NCBI GenBank assembly: GCA_013694795.1
Contig: JACDBS010000204.1
Location: forward strand, 1-9,181
DNA length: 9,181 nucleotides
Source: Chloroflexota bacterium
GTDB lineage: Bacteria > Chloroflexota > Limnocylindria > QHBO01
Direction of reading: 5' to 3'
Shown: in pieces, positions 1 to 6,534 of the stretch
How the letters are laid out: every line of letters begins with the position of its first letter
Numbering within the stretch: the first letter of the stretch is position 1
Made by a program: the position numbers and the translations under genes
Notes under the pieces: generated by a model
What the model was told of the DNA's origin: nothing
Database searches by the model: none
What the model saw: the letters and a program-made list of their open reading frames with translations, nothing else

Positions 1-209
1 TGGTGGGCCTCATCGGTCTGGTCACCCAGGAGGCCGACATGGGTCGCATCGGCCATTGGCAGCGCGGCCAGGGCGAGCTCACGCGACGGCTCGAAGGAAG
101 CCAGCGCGGCGAGCTGCTCGATAACCGTTCCGAATTCGAGGGCGCGAAGGGTGCCGGGATCGGCGGCGGAGCCGGCCGCCGCCTCAGCGCCCGGAGACGT
201 GCGGGTCAT
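1..209 (-). CDS. mutS2: Endonuclease MutS2, N-terminal fragment (cut by window edge)
   Basis: Only the first 69 codons are present; the gene runs off the left edge. After a short Ala/Gly-rich leader of about 18 residues, the translation reads DPGTLRALEFGTVIEQLAAL, followed by a stretch with SRELALAALP and a Gln/Glu-rich turn. This is the typical opening of MutS2 (TLRxLEFxxIxxxLAxxA...A..L.P). MutS2 family proteins are MutS-like ATPases with a C-terminal Smr nuclease domain. They have been linked to suppression of recombination and, in Bacillus, to rescue of collided ribosomes; none of those domains can be seen here. The start chosen is the ATG at 209, which lies inside the end of the upstream glycosylase gene (26-bp overlap, different frame). 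I see no strong Shine-Dalgarno, so translational coupling is likely. A neighbouring cvpA supports the call, because pheT-cvpA-mutS2 is a common gene order. Confidence 0.8.
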   Translation of the reverse strand, partial: MTRTSPGAEAAAGSAADPGTLRALEFGTVIEQLAALASFEPSRELALAALPMADATHVGLLGDQTDEAH

Positions 210-795
210 CGGTGATCCAGAAGCGCAGAGGGCGTGCCGCCCAGGATCCGGCGTAGTCGACACCGACGCGCGCTCCCCGGCTGATGGCCGGAGGCGGACC
301 CATTCGTGGATCGATCCACACCGGCCCGGCCAGCAAATCCCCGCCGTTGAGGCCACGGTCGATGCCGAGCGCCTTGCCCACGTTGCCCGGCCCGGATGCC
401 AGGCGCTGGTCCGCAGCAAGCAGCCCGCGCCGTTTGCGGGCCAGGTCCAGCCCCTCATCCAGCCCGAGCGCACGGATCAGCACGGCCTCGGGCTTGTCGC
501 CGGGCCCCGCGACGACGTTCACGCAATGATGCAGCCCGTAGACCAGGTACACGTACAGGTGGCCGGGTGCGCCGAACATGACCGCGTTGCGTGGCGTGAG
601 CCCGCGCGCCGAATGCGCCGCCAGGTCCTCCGGGCCGCGGTATGCCTCGACCTCCACGATGCGCCCGCCCACGACGCCGCCCGGCGACTCGTGGATGAGC
701 CGGCAGCCGAGCAGGTCAACCGCGAGGAGCGTCGAAGGCCGGTCGAACCACCCGCGGGCCAGCGCCAGCGACGGATGCGTCGTCGCGGTCGTCAC
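184..795 (-). CDS. 3-methyladenine DNA glycosylase, MPG/AAG family
   Basis: A 203-residue protein of the AAG/MPG fold, a base-excision repair enzyme that flips out and removes alkylated or deaminated purines. The family signature is complete: FDRP...LAVDLLG near residues 17-30, then IVEVEAY with the presumed catalytic Glu at residue 50, then the active-site block HSARGLTPRNAVMFG followed by GHLYVYLVYGLHHCVNVV, EAVLIRAL, and SGPGNVGKALGID about residues 113-125. The length is normal for bacterial members (about 190-210). The start is GTG at 795. Its GTGA overlaps the TGA of the upstream cvpA-like gene, so the two are very probably translationally coupled. It also overlaps the mutS2 start by 26 bp. 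In Firmicutes this slot between cvpA and mutS2 often holds polX, so one repair gene seems to occupy the place of another. Membership of the family is certain; the exact lesion range cannot be read from the sequence. Confidence 0.93.
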   Translation of the reverse strand: MTTATTHPSLALARGWFDRPSTLLAVDLLGCRLIHESPGGVVGGRIVEVEAYRGPEDLAAHSARGLTPRNAVMFGAPGHLYVYLVYGLHHCVNVVAGPGDKPEAVLIRALGLDEGLDLARKRRGLLAADQRLASGPGNVGKALGIDRGLNGGDLLAGPVWIDPRMGPPPAISRGARVGVDYAGSWAARPLRFWITDDPHVSGR

Positions 796-1346
796 GGGAG
801 GAGCAGGCGGGCGATCTCTTCCGGTACGAACGGGCGGGCCAGCGCACCGGCGGTCGGGATGAGCGTCTCGCGGAAGAAGGCGATGATCAACGAGTCGTTC
901 AGCGCCTCGTAGTAGCCAGCCACCCAGCCGCCGGTCTCGCCACCGCCCAGGAAGAAGCTGTCGAACACCACCAGTTGAAAGCTCAACACCAGCGCCGCGA
1001 AGATCAGCCCGAAGACCGCGCCACCGATCTCATCGAGCTGCCTGACGATCGGGAGTCGCGTGCGCCGGTAAAGCGCCCGGATCACGAAAAAGCCCGCGAT
1101 CACGAATCCGAAGAACAGGATCACGAAGATGAGGAGCTCACGTCCCTCGGGGGTGAACGCGGTCCAGAAGCGCAGCAGGTCGATGATCGGGCCCTTGAGC
1201 TGCGCCGCCAGCACAAAGGCGACGATCACCGCGATCGCGTTGAGCACGTAGCGGATCATGCCCTGCGTGAAGCCGGCGAAAACGCCACCGGTCAGGATGC
1301 CGATGATCGCCAGGTCCACCCAGCTGAGCTGTGACAGAACCTCCAC
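792..1346 (-). CDS. cvpA: CvpA-family integral membrane protein
   Basis: A 184-residue hydrophobic protein with four likely membrane segments at about residues 9-27, 31-49, 69-91 and 108-128. The hallmarks of the CvpA family are present: an N-terminal GGVFAGFTQGMIR loop between the first two helices, and RQLDEIGGAVFGLIFA at the start of the fourth helix (the LDxxxGxxxG signature). E. coli CvpA is needed for colicin V production and has been tied to envelope stress. Its biochemical role is not established, and none is claimed here. The start is GTG at 1346, chosen because a GGAGG lies 10 nt upstream (1357-1361) and no ATG fits the family start. The gene follows pheT after 76 bp and overlaps the next gene by 4 bp. 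It sits in the usual pheT-cvpA-mutS2 context. Confidence 0.85.
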   Translation of the reverse strand: MEVLSQLSWVDLAIIGILTGGVFAGFTQGMIRYVLNAIAVIVAFVLAAQLKGPIIDLLRFWTAFTPEGRELLIFVILFFGFVIAGFFVIRALYRRTRLPIVRQLDEIGGAVFGLIFAALVLSFQLVVFDSFFLGGGETGGWVAGYYEALNDSLIIAFFRETLIPTAGALARPFVPEEIARLLLP

Positions 1347-1374
1347 GCCTCGAACACCTCCGTACCGATGAGCG

Positions 1375-1397
1375 CCGAGCGTTCATGACCGGCTCGG
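1375..1397 (-). other. Hairpin in the pheT-cvpA gap
   Basis: A perfect 6-bp inverted repeat (CCGAGC / GCTCGG, 1375-1380 and 1392-1397) with an 11-nt loop lies in the 76-bp gap between pheT and the cvpA-like gene. No T-run follows on the minus strand, so it does not look like a classical intrinsic terminator. It may be a processing or stability element, or chance in GC-rich DNA. Confidence 0.25.
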
Positions 1398-1422
1398 GCG
1401 GGCGCAAGGGTACCAGATGCTC

Positions 1423-3864
1423 CTAGCGGATCTCCGCCGACAGGTGGTGACGCAGAGCGCCGCGCACCTTGTTGAGCGCCTTGTCGATGGTCTTCTCCTC
1501 CCCCGCTTGTGTGGGCTGGAAGCGAAAGGCGAACGCATAGCTGACGCGCCCGGGACCGATCTGCTCGCCGCGGTAGACGTCGAACAGCCGCAGCTCCTCC
1601 AGCAGTGGTCCAGCGCTCATGCGCGCCACGCGCAGCAGCTCACCGACCGGCGTCGCCTCGTCGACGACCACGGCGAGGTCGCGGTCGACCGGCTGGGCCG
1701 GCGAAATGGGACGCGAGCGCTGCCGTTCCGGCACCAGGTCGAGGAGCAGGTCAATGCTGATCGAGGCGTCCACCGGCCGTCCGGTCAGGCCCCACGCCTC
1801 GACCACGGTCGGGTGCACCTCTCCCAGCGAACCGTAGGGGCGTCCGTTGCCATCCGCCATCAGCCCGGTGCGACCCGGATGGCGGTGGGGATGTCGGCCG
1901 TCCGGATCCTCGGCGCGATACGACGGTCGTGGCGCGCCGAGCGCATCGTGAAGCGCGTCGACCACGCCCTTGAGGGTCGCGACATCCGCGGCCCGTGCAC
2001 CCGCGTCGGGGGTGGCGGGAACGGCGCTGCCGGCCAGCACGATCCCCAGCTCCCAAGACTCGTACCTCCCGGTGCCCGACGATTCGGCCCGCTTGTCACG
2101 CGGAGTAGCCCGATCGGGGTGATACCAGTACACCTTGCCGAGGTCGAAGAGCCAGGCGTCGGGCCGGCGGCGACGAGCGTTGTCGGCCACACCGGCCAGC
2201 AGCGAGGGCGCCAAGGATGGGCGCAGGATGGCGTGCTCGGGGCTGAGCGGGTTGTGGATCCGGATCAGCTCCGGGTCGGAGGTGTCCAGGCCGGTGCGAG
2301 CCAGGTCATCGGCCCCGATCAGCGCGTGACCTACCATTTCGTCCAGACCGATGCCGGCCAGGATGCGCCGGATGCGGTGGCGCGCCGCGCTGGGATCCGG
2401 CCGGTACGGCGGCAGGGCGGCATGCGGCAGGCGTCCGATGATGTTCTCGTAGCCGTGGGCGCGCGCCACCTCCTCGGCAATGTCCGCGGCGACCAGGACA
2501 TCGAGCCGATGCGACGGCACGGCCACCTCGAGCTCGTCACCGTCGCCCGCGACGACGAATCCCAGCGGCGCCAGCAGCTCGTGCACGCGCTCGGCCTGAA
2601 GCTCGATGCCCAGCAGCCTGTTCATGCGCGAGACGCTGACGCCGACCCGCCGTGGCTCCTTGGGGTCCGGATCGTTGTCGACCACTCCGCGGCCTACGCG
2701 GGCGCCGGTCAGCTCGGCCAGAAGCTGCGCCGCGCGATCGACCGCCAGGCGCGGCAGCTCGTGACCGATCCCCTTCTCGTGGCGCATGCTCGCCTCGGAG
2801 CGCAGACCCAGGCGGCGTGCCGTGCTGCGGACGGTGGGCCCATGGAAGATCGCCGACTCGAGGATGACGCTGGTGGTCGCCTCCATCACCTCAGTCGATG
2901 CGCCGCCCATGATCCCGGCCAGGCCGATCGCCCGCTCCCGGTCCGCGATGACCAGCATCCGCTCATCGAGCCGGCGTTCGAGGTGATCGATCGTGGTCAG
3001 GGTCTCGCCATCGCGGGCGCGGCGCACGACCATCTCGCCATTCGGGATCGCATCGGCGTCGTAGGCGTGCATCGGCTGCCCGATCTCGTGCATGACGTAA
3101 TTGGTCACGTCAACCACTGCGCTGATAGGGCGCATGCCGGCCGCGAGCAGCCGGCGCTGCATCCAATCGGGCGACGGACCGTTCGCCACGCTGGTGAACC
3201 AGCGTGCCGCGAAGCGCGGATTGAGCTCCGGCTCCTCGATTTGCACGCTGACGTGGGCATCACTCGGTTCATCGGCCTCGTCGAGCTTGACCTGTGGCAC
3301 CCGCAGCTCGCCGCCCGTGAAGGCGGCGATCTCGCGCGCCAGGCCGACCATCGAGAGCGCGTCGCCGCGGTTCGGCTTGACGTCCACTTCGAGCACGATG
3401 TCGCCGACCACGTCGGCCAGTGGCGTGCCCAGGGCGATCTCGTCGCCATGACCCAGGATGTGGATTCCGTCCGCATCAGTCCCAAGATCCAGCTCGATGG
3501 CGCTGCACAGCATGCCGTTGCTGACCACGCCCCGGATCCTGCTGCGCTCGATCTTGCGGTCCCCGGGCAGGACCGCCCCCACCAGCGCGGCGGGCACGAG
3601 TTGGCCGACCTCCAGGTTCTGGGCGCCGCACACGATCTCAACCGGCGCGTCGCCACCGACGTCGACCTTCGTGAGCCACAGGGTGTCCGCGTTCGGGTGT
3701 CGGTTCACCTCCAGGACGCGGGCGACGACGACACCGGTCCAGTCCGAGCCTGCCGTCTCGACGGCGCTGACTTCCATGCCACGCATGGTCAGCTCGTCCG
3801 CGAGCTCGCGCGGGGAGAGATCGAAGTCCACGTACTCGCGCAGCCAGGAGAGCGGAACGCGCAT
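1423..3864 (-). CDS. pheT: Phenylalanine--tRNA ligase beta subunit
   Basis: An 813-residue beta subunit of the (alpha-beta)2 PheRS, the usual length for the long bacterial form. Domains in order: the N-terminal MRVPLSWLREYVDFDL start; an EMAP-like tRNA-binding domain about 40-150 (HPNADTLWLTKVDVG...VCGAQN...SNGMLCS); the B3/B4 editing domain about 215-385, with VVDVTNYVMHEIGQPMHAYD and IMGGASTEV; the B5 domain about 405-475 ending in VPSHRLDV...DIAEEVARAHGYENI; a class-II-like core about 480-710; and a C-terminal FDX-ACB anticodon-binding domain about 722-813 (PVDRDLAVVVDE...FDVYRG...EKTIDKALNKVRGAL). The B3/B4 domain hydrolyses mischarged Tyr-tRNA(Phe). The start ATG at 3864 lies 2 bp after the pheS stop and has a GGAGG just upstream, inside the end of pheS. 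It is therefore cotranscribed and probably coupled with pheS. No missing domain or frameshift was seen. Confidence 0.98.
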   Translation of the reverse strand: MRVPLSWLREYVDFDLSPRELADELTMRGMEVSAVETAGSDWTGVVVARVLEVNRHPNADTLWLTKVDVGGDAPVEIVCGAQNLEVGQLVPAALVGAVLPGDRKIERSRIRGVVSNGMLCSAIELDLGTDADGIHILGHGDEIALGTPLADVVGDIVLEVDVKPNRGDALSMVGLAREIAAFTGGELRVPQVKLDEADEPSDAHVSVQIEEPELNPRFAARWFTSVANGPSPDWMQRRLLAAGMRPISAVVDVTNYVMHEIGQPMHAYDADAIPNGEMVVRRARDGETLTTIDHLERRLDERMLVIADRERAIGLAGIMGGASTEVMEATTSVILESAIFHGPTVRSTARRLGLRSEASMRHEKGIGHELPRLAVDRAAQLLAELTGARVGRGVVDNDPDPKEPRRVGVSVSRMNRLLGIELQAERVHELLAPLGFVVAGDGDELEVAVPSHRLDVLVAADIAEEVARAHGYENIIGRLPHAALPPYRPDPSAARHRIRRILAGIGLDEMVGHALIGADDLARTGLDTSDPELIRIHNPLSPEHAILRPSLAPSLLAGVADNARRRRPDAWLFDLGKVYWYHPDRATPRDKRAESSGTGRYESWELGIVLAGSAVPATPDAGARAADVATLKGVVDALHDALGAPRPSYRAEDPDGRHPHRHPGRTGLMADGNGRPYGSLGEVHPTVVEAWGLTGRPVDASISIDLLLDLVPERQRSRPISPAQPVDRDLAVVVDEATPVGELLRVARMSAGPLLEELRLFDVYRGEQIGPGRVSYAFAFRFQPTQAGEEKTIDKALNKVRGALRHHLSAEIR

Positions 3865-3866
3865 GG

Positions 3867-4949
3867 CTACCGTCCCTCCGCGAACTGGCCGAGGAAGCGC
3901 AGGTCGGCGCTGAAGAAGAGCCGGATGTCACCGATGCCATGACGCAGCATCGTCATCCGATCGGGGCCCATACCGAACGCGTAGCCCTGGAAATCGTCCG
4001 GGTCGAAGCCGCCGTTACGGAGCACGGTCGGATGGACCATGCCGGCGCCCAGGATCGTCATCCAGCCCGAGCGCTTGCAGGCCGGGCATCCAACGCCGCC
4101 GCACACCAGGCAGCCGATGTCGAACGCGACGCTCGGCTCGGTGAACGGGTAGTAGCCGGGACGGAAACGAGTCTTCACGTCTCGGCCGTAGAGCGCGCGG
4201 GCGACCTCCTCAAGCATGCCCTTGAGGTCGGCCAGGCTCGTGTCGCGGTCCACCACGAGCCCCTCGATCTGGAAGAACTCGAAGCCGTGGCTTGCATCCA
4301 CCGCCTCGTACCGGAAGCACCGGCCGGGGGTGAGCACCCTGATCGGGGGTTCCAGGGCCCGCATGGCGCGGATCTGCGTCGGCGAAGTATGGGCGCGCAG
4401 GATGGTGCCGTCGGTCGCCGGGCGCGGCTGCCCCGCCTCGACACTGCCGGGCTCGGCGACGTAGAGCGTGTCCCACAGGTCGCGGGCGGGATGGTCTGGT
4501 GGGATATTGAGGAGCTCGAAGTTGTACTCCTCGGTCTCGATCTCCGGCCCTTCGAAGACCTCGAAGCCGTAGGCGTGGAAGATCTCGCGCAGGTCGCGCA
4601 TGGTGGTCAGCACCGGGTGGAGGTGTCCGGTGCGCAGCGGCCGACCAGGCGCGCTCATGTCGATGGCCTCCTCGGCAAGGCGCGCTCCGAGGTCGCCGGC
4701 GTTGAGTTTTGCGAGCTGGTCGGCGATTGCCGTCTCGATTTCGAGGCGGGCGCCATTCGCCGCCTGACCCAGCGCCGGACGCTGGTCCGCGGGGACCGAT
4801 CCCAGCTGCTTCAGCAGCGCCGTGAGGCGGCCCGAGCGGCCAAGGAGCTCCTGGCGAATGGCGTCGACTTCGCGTGCGCTCGAGGCTTCAGCCAGGCGCT
4901 CGCGCGCGAGAGAGCGCAGGCCGTCCAGATCGGCAAGGAGGTCAGTCAT
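3867..4949 (-). CDS. pheS: Phenylalanine--tRNA ligase alpha subunit
   Basis: The catalytic alpha subunit of PheRS, 360 residues from the ATG at 4949. That start begins with MTDLLADLDGLRSLARERL, the normal coiled-coil N-terminus of the family. A longer frame reaches a TTG at 5036 but adds residues unlike PheS. The N-terminal coiled coil spans about 1-90 and the class II core about 105-360. Substrate-site elements are visible: RAHTSPTQIR (His187, Ser189), motif 2 PGRCFRYEAVDASH, FQIEG (Gln227, Glu229), GAGMVHPTVL and the motif 3 region FGMGPDRMTMLRHGI. A four-cysteine insert at 280-291 (CLVCGGVGCPAC) is shared by many PheS of Gram-positive-type lineages and may bind zinc. One position is odd: the common FHQ before the xEG motif is FFQ here (Phe226). 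The Shine-Dalgarno before the ATG is weak. pheT follows after 2 bp. Confidence 0.97.
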   Translation of the reverse strand: MTDLLADLDGLRSLARERLAEASSAREVDAIRQELLGRSGRLTALLKQLGSVPADQRPALGQAANGARLEIETAIADQLAKLNAGDLGARLAEEAIDMSAPGRPLRTGHLHPVLTTMRDLREIFHAYGFEVFEGPEIETEEYNFELLNIPPDHPARDLWDTLYVAEPGSVEAGQPRPATDGTILRAHTSPTQIRAMRALEPPIRVLTPGRCFRYEAVDASHGFEFFQIEGLVVDRDTSLADLKGMLEEVARALYGRDVKTRFRPGYYPFTEPSVAFDIGCLVCGGVGCPACKRSGWMTILGAGMVHPTVLRNGGFDPDDFQGYAFGMGPDRMTMLRHGIGDIRLFFSADLRFLGQFAEGR

Positions 4950-5288
4950 GAGCAATGCAGCGCTAAGCTCGTCATTTCGCCATCGGGAGACCGTAAGGCG
5001 AGGTTCGGGCGTTGCCCAACCCCACTGAACCCCCAACCCGAGCGTCCGTGCCAGCCCGCGCCCTCGTGAAGAGGGCCCATTGCTCGCCTACCGCCCTCCG
5101 TATGACAGGGTGACGACACTCGGCGCGCGCGGCGGAGATAACGGTCACGTCGCGACCATGTGACGCTGGCGGCACGGGGCTGGTCATCAGATTCATCGGT
5201 CCTGACCCAATCATCGCAAGAAAGCGAACGACCCCGCCGCCCCGGAATCCGGGACAGGGCCGCGAGGACCGGCGTCCTGGAACGCCGG
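4950..5288 (-). promoter_or_regulatory. 339-bp non-coding gap before pheS, likely leader region
   Basis: No recognisable gene lies between the rplT stop and the pheS ATG. On the minus strand the gap holds, in order: a 9-bp-stem hairpin directly at the rplT stop, a CCCGG/CCGGG hairpin (5241-5253), a nested palindrome around GTCGCGAC with outer GTCAC/GTGAC arms (about 5142-5163), a GCCCTC/GAGGGC hairpin (5060-5076), a G-quadruplex motif (5015-5039) and a GGGC/GCCC hairpin (5007-5017). An open frame of 80 codons crosses it but has no recognisable product or Phe-rich leader peptide. The T-box consensus (UGGNACCGCG) is absent. I see no promoter I would trust; a TTATCT near 5130 has only a poor -35 partner. 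An internal promoter or post-transcriptional control of pheST is plausible by position only. Confidence 0.45.
5015..5039 (-). other. Putative G-quadruplex motif upstream of pheS
   Basis: Read on the minus strand, and so in the pheS leader RNA, there are four G tracts: GGG, GGGGG, GGGG and GGG, separated by loops TT, TTCAGT and TT. This meets the standard G3+N1-7 quadruplex rule and is nearly symmetric. It ends about 65 nt before the pheS ATG. The final G tract is also the 5' arm of a GGGC-AAC-GCCC hairpin (5007-5017), so the two folds would exclude each other. Confidence 0.5.
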
Positions 5289-5290
5289 TC
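5267..5290 (-). terminator. Strong hairpin at the rplT stop (possible terminator or processing site)
   Basis: A perfect 9-bp stem (GACCGGCGT / ACGCCGGTC) with a 6-nt loop begins within the rplT TGA stop codon itself. It is followed on the minus strand by CTCGCGG rather than a T-run. As a terminator it would be non-canonical. It could instead protect the 3' end of an infC-rpmI-rplT message or cause partial termination before pheS. Confidence 0.4.
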
Positions 5291-5648
5291 AGCTGGTAAA
5301 AGTGGCCCTGGCCGTATCGACCATGGCCGCGAAGGCGGCAGGTTCGCGCACAGCCATGTCGGCCAGGATCTTTCGGTCAACCTCGACACCGGCGCTCTTG
5401 AGTCCGGCGATAAAGCGGCCGTAGGGCACGCCGTGCTGGCGCGATGCGGCGTTGATGCGCTCGATCCATAGGCGACGCATGTCACGCTTGCGGTCGCGGC
5501 GATCGCGATAGGCGTAGACGAGGGCGTGAATGAGCGCCTCGCGCGCCGGACGGATCAGTGTCGAGCGTGTCCCGCGACGGCCTTCTGCCTGGTTGAGCAG
5601 GCGCTTGTGGCGACGATGGGCGGCGACGCCGCGCTTGATACGGGCCAT
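5289..5648 (-). CDS. rplT: 50S ribosomal protein L20
   Basis: A 119-residue basic protein with the full L20 pattern: MARIKRGVAAHRRHKR at the N-terminus (the long rRNA-binding extension), then GRRGTRSTLIRPAREALIHALVYAYRDRRDRKRDMRRLWIERINAASR and GLKSAGVEVDRKILADMAVREPAAFAAMV. L20 binds 23S rRNA domain I early in assembly of the large subunit. In E. coli and Bacillus it also represses its own operon by binding leader or intercistronic mRNA. The ATG at 5648 follows the rpmI stop by 3 bp, with a purine-rich AAGGGGAAG Shine-Dalgarno inside the rpmI end. The final residues TFTS lead directly into a strong hairpin. Length and sequence are ordinary for the family. Confidence 0.99.
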   Translation of the reverse strand: MARIKRGVAAHRRHKRLLNQAEGRRGTRSTLIRPAREALIHALVYAYRDRRDRKRDMRRLWIERINAASRQHGVPYGRFIAGLKSAGVEVDRKILADMAVREPAAFAAMVDTARATFTS

Positions 5649-5651
5649 CGG

Positions 5652-5861
5652 TTACTTCCCCTTGCCCGCGTACGGCATGAGCCGCTCGAGCTGGCTGGTG
5701 TGCGTTGTGGACGCGCCCGCCATCCCCGCGTAGCGGCGCGTGCGACGGCTCGACTTGATCTCCAGGTGATGGCCACGCCACGCCTTCGGCCGGATCCACT
5801 TCCCGGAGCCGGTTTTCCTGTAGCGCTTGGCCGTCCCCTTGTGGGTCTTCATTTTCGGCAT
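5652..5861 (-). CDS. rpmI: 50S ribosomal protein L35
   Basis: A 69-residue, very basic protein beginning MPKMKTHKGTAKRYRKTGSGK, the diagnostic L35 start, and ending with the family's RLMPYA motif (residues 61-66) plus a GKGK tail. L35 is a small structural protein of the large ribosomal subunit. The C-terminal half (MAGASTTHTSQLERLMPYA) diverges somewhat from Firmicute and proteobacterial versions but keeps the length. The ATG at 5861 lies 5 bp after the infC TAA. An AGGGA about 12 nt upstream, inside infC, is a modest ribosome binding site, so coupling to infC translation is likely. It sits in the universal infC-rpmI-rplT trio. Confidence 0.98.
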   Translation of the reverse strand: MPKMKTHKGTAKRYRKTGSGKWIRPKAWRGHHLEIKSSRRTRRYAGMAGASTTHTSQLERLMPYAGKGK

Positions 5862-5866
5862 GATCG

Positions 5867-6511
5867 TTACGGTCCCTGCTGTGCCGGTGTCTCGGTCGTC
5901 ACCTGGGGAAGTGGCCCCTTGGCGGCGATCGCGTCACCGATGGTATCGGCGGCTTCCGCGGAGCTCTCCGCATCGCCGTTCTCGGTCTTCTTCTCGGCCC
6001 GCTTCTCGAGCGGCGCCATGACGATGTACATGCTTCGACCCTCGAGCAACGGCTGCCGCTCGATGGCGCCGTGCTCGGCGAGGAGCTCGGCGGTCCGCAT
6101 CAGCAGATCGCGGCCCAGGTTCGAGTGGCTGATCTCGCGCCCGCGGAAACGGACCGTGACCTTCACCCGGTCGCCGTGGTCGAGGAACTGGCCCGCACGT
6201 CGCGCCTTGACCTGGAGATCATGGACGTCGACCTTGACGCCCAGGCGAACCTCCTTGAAGGTCTGCGACTTCTGCTTCTTCTTCTGTTCGCGCTCGCGCT
6301 TCTGGAGCTCGTACTTGTACTGGCCGTAGTCGAGGATGCGGCAGACGGGGGGGACGGCGGTGGGCGCCACTTCGACGAGGTCGAGGCCCCTCTCCTGGGC
6401 GAGGGCGAGCGCGTCCGCTGTAGCCATCACGCCGAGCTGCTCACCTTGATCATCAATGATCCGTACCTCGCGGATTCGGATCATCTCGTTGATGCGGAGG
6501 TCCCTTGCCAG
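5867..6511 (-). CDS. infC: Translation initiation factor IF-3, probable CTG start
   Basis: IF3 binds the 30S subunit, blocks premature 50S joining and proofreads start codon choice. The N domain (about 8-85) shows RINEMIRIREVRIID, GEQLGVM, GLDLVEVAP and PPVCRILDYGQYKYE. A basic linker (KREREQKKKQK) joins it to the C domain about 86-167 (KEVRLGVKVDVHDLQVKARRAGQFLDHGDRVKVTVRFRGREISH...EGRSMYIVMAP). A 47-residue acidic, low-complexity tail follows that short IF3s lack. The first in-frame ATG (6484) would cut off the conserved RINE. The frame upstream has no ATG, GTG or TTG before an in-frame stop at 6617-6619. A CTG at 6509-6511 has AAGGAG eight nt upstream (6520-6525) and gives MARDLRINEMIR, matching the usual IF3 N-terminus, so I place the start there (214 residues). 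ATC at 6491-6493 is a weaker alternative. infC of E. coli starts with AUU and is autoregulated through it. Confidence 0.95.
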   Translation of the reverse strand: MARDLRINEMIRIREVRIIDDQGEQLGVMATADALALAQERGLDLVEVAPTAVPPVCRILDYGQYKYELQKREREQKKKQKSQTFKEVRLGVKVDVHDLQVKARRAGQFLDHGDRVKVTVRFRGREISHSNLGRDLLMRTAELLAEHGAIERQPLLEGRSMYIVMAPLEKRAEKKTENGDAESSAEAADTIGDAIAAKGPLPQVTTETPAQQGP

Positions 6512-6517
6512 TGTCTG

Positions 6518-6526
6518 CTCTCCTTC
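6518..6526 (-). promoter_or_regulatory. infC ribosome binding site supporting the CTG start
   Basis: GAAGGAGAG on the minus strand contains a full AAGGAG Shine-Dalgarno (6520-6525). It sits 8 nt before the CTG at 6511 and about 35 nt before the in-frame ATG at 6484, so its position favours the CTG as the start codon. Confidence 0.75.
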
Positions 6527-6534
6527 AACAACAA

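Noticed and set aside
151..912. Plus-strand open frame of 253 codons opposite the glycosylase gene
   Set aside because: Arg/Pro/Ala-rich shadow translation; the minus-strand glycosylase is unambiguous.
1417..3942. Very long plus-strand open frame (841 codons) opposite pheT
   Set aside because: It is antisense to a certain pheT, has no recognisable domain, and is the typical mirror frame of a GC-rich gene.
4950..5036. Extended pheS start at TTG 5036
   Set aside because: The added residues do not resemble the PheS N-terminus, and the ATG at 4949 gives the exact family start; the TTG lies inside the G-tract motif.
3939..5069. Plus-strand open frame of 376 codons opposite pheS
   Set aside because: Antisense shadow of pheS; no family resemblance and no ribosome binding site worth noting.
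5041..5100. T-box riboswitch upstream of pheS
   Set aside because: A UGGCAC-like stretch and a TTC in a hairpin loop look suggestive, but the conserved T-box sequence UGGNACCGCG and the Stem I motifs are absent.
4972..5214. 80-codon minus-strand frame in the rplT-pheS gap as a leader peptide or small gene
   Set aside because: No run of Phe codons, no clear Shine-Dalgarno, and no recognisable sequence; more likely random coding potential of GC-rich DNA.
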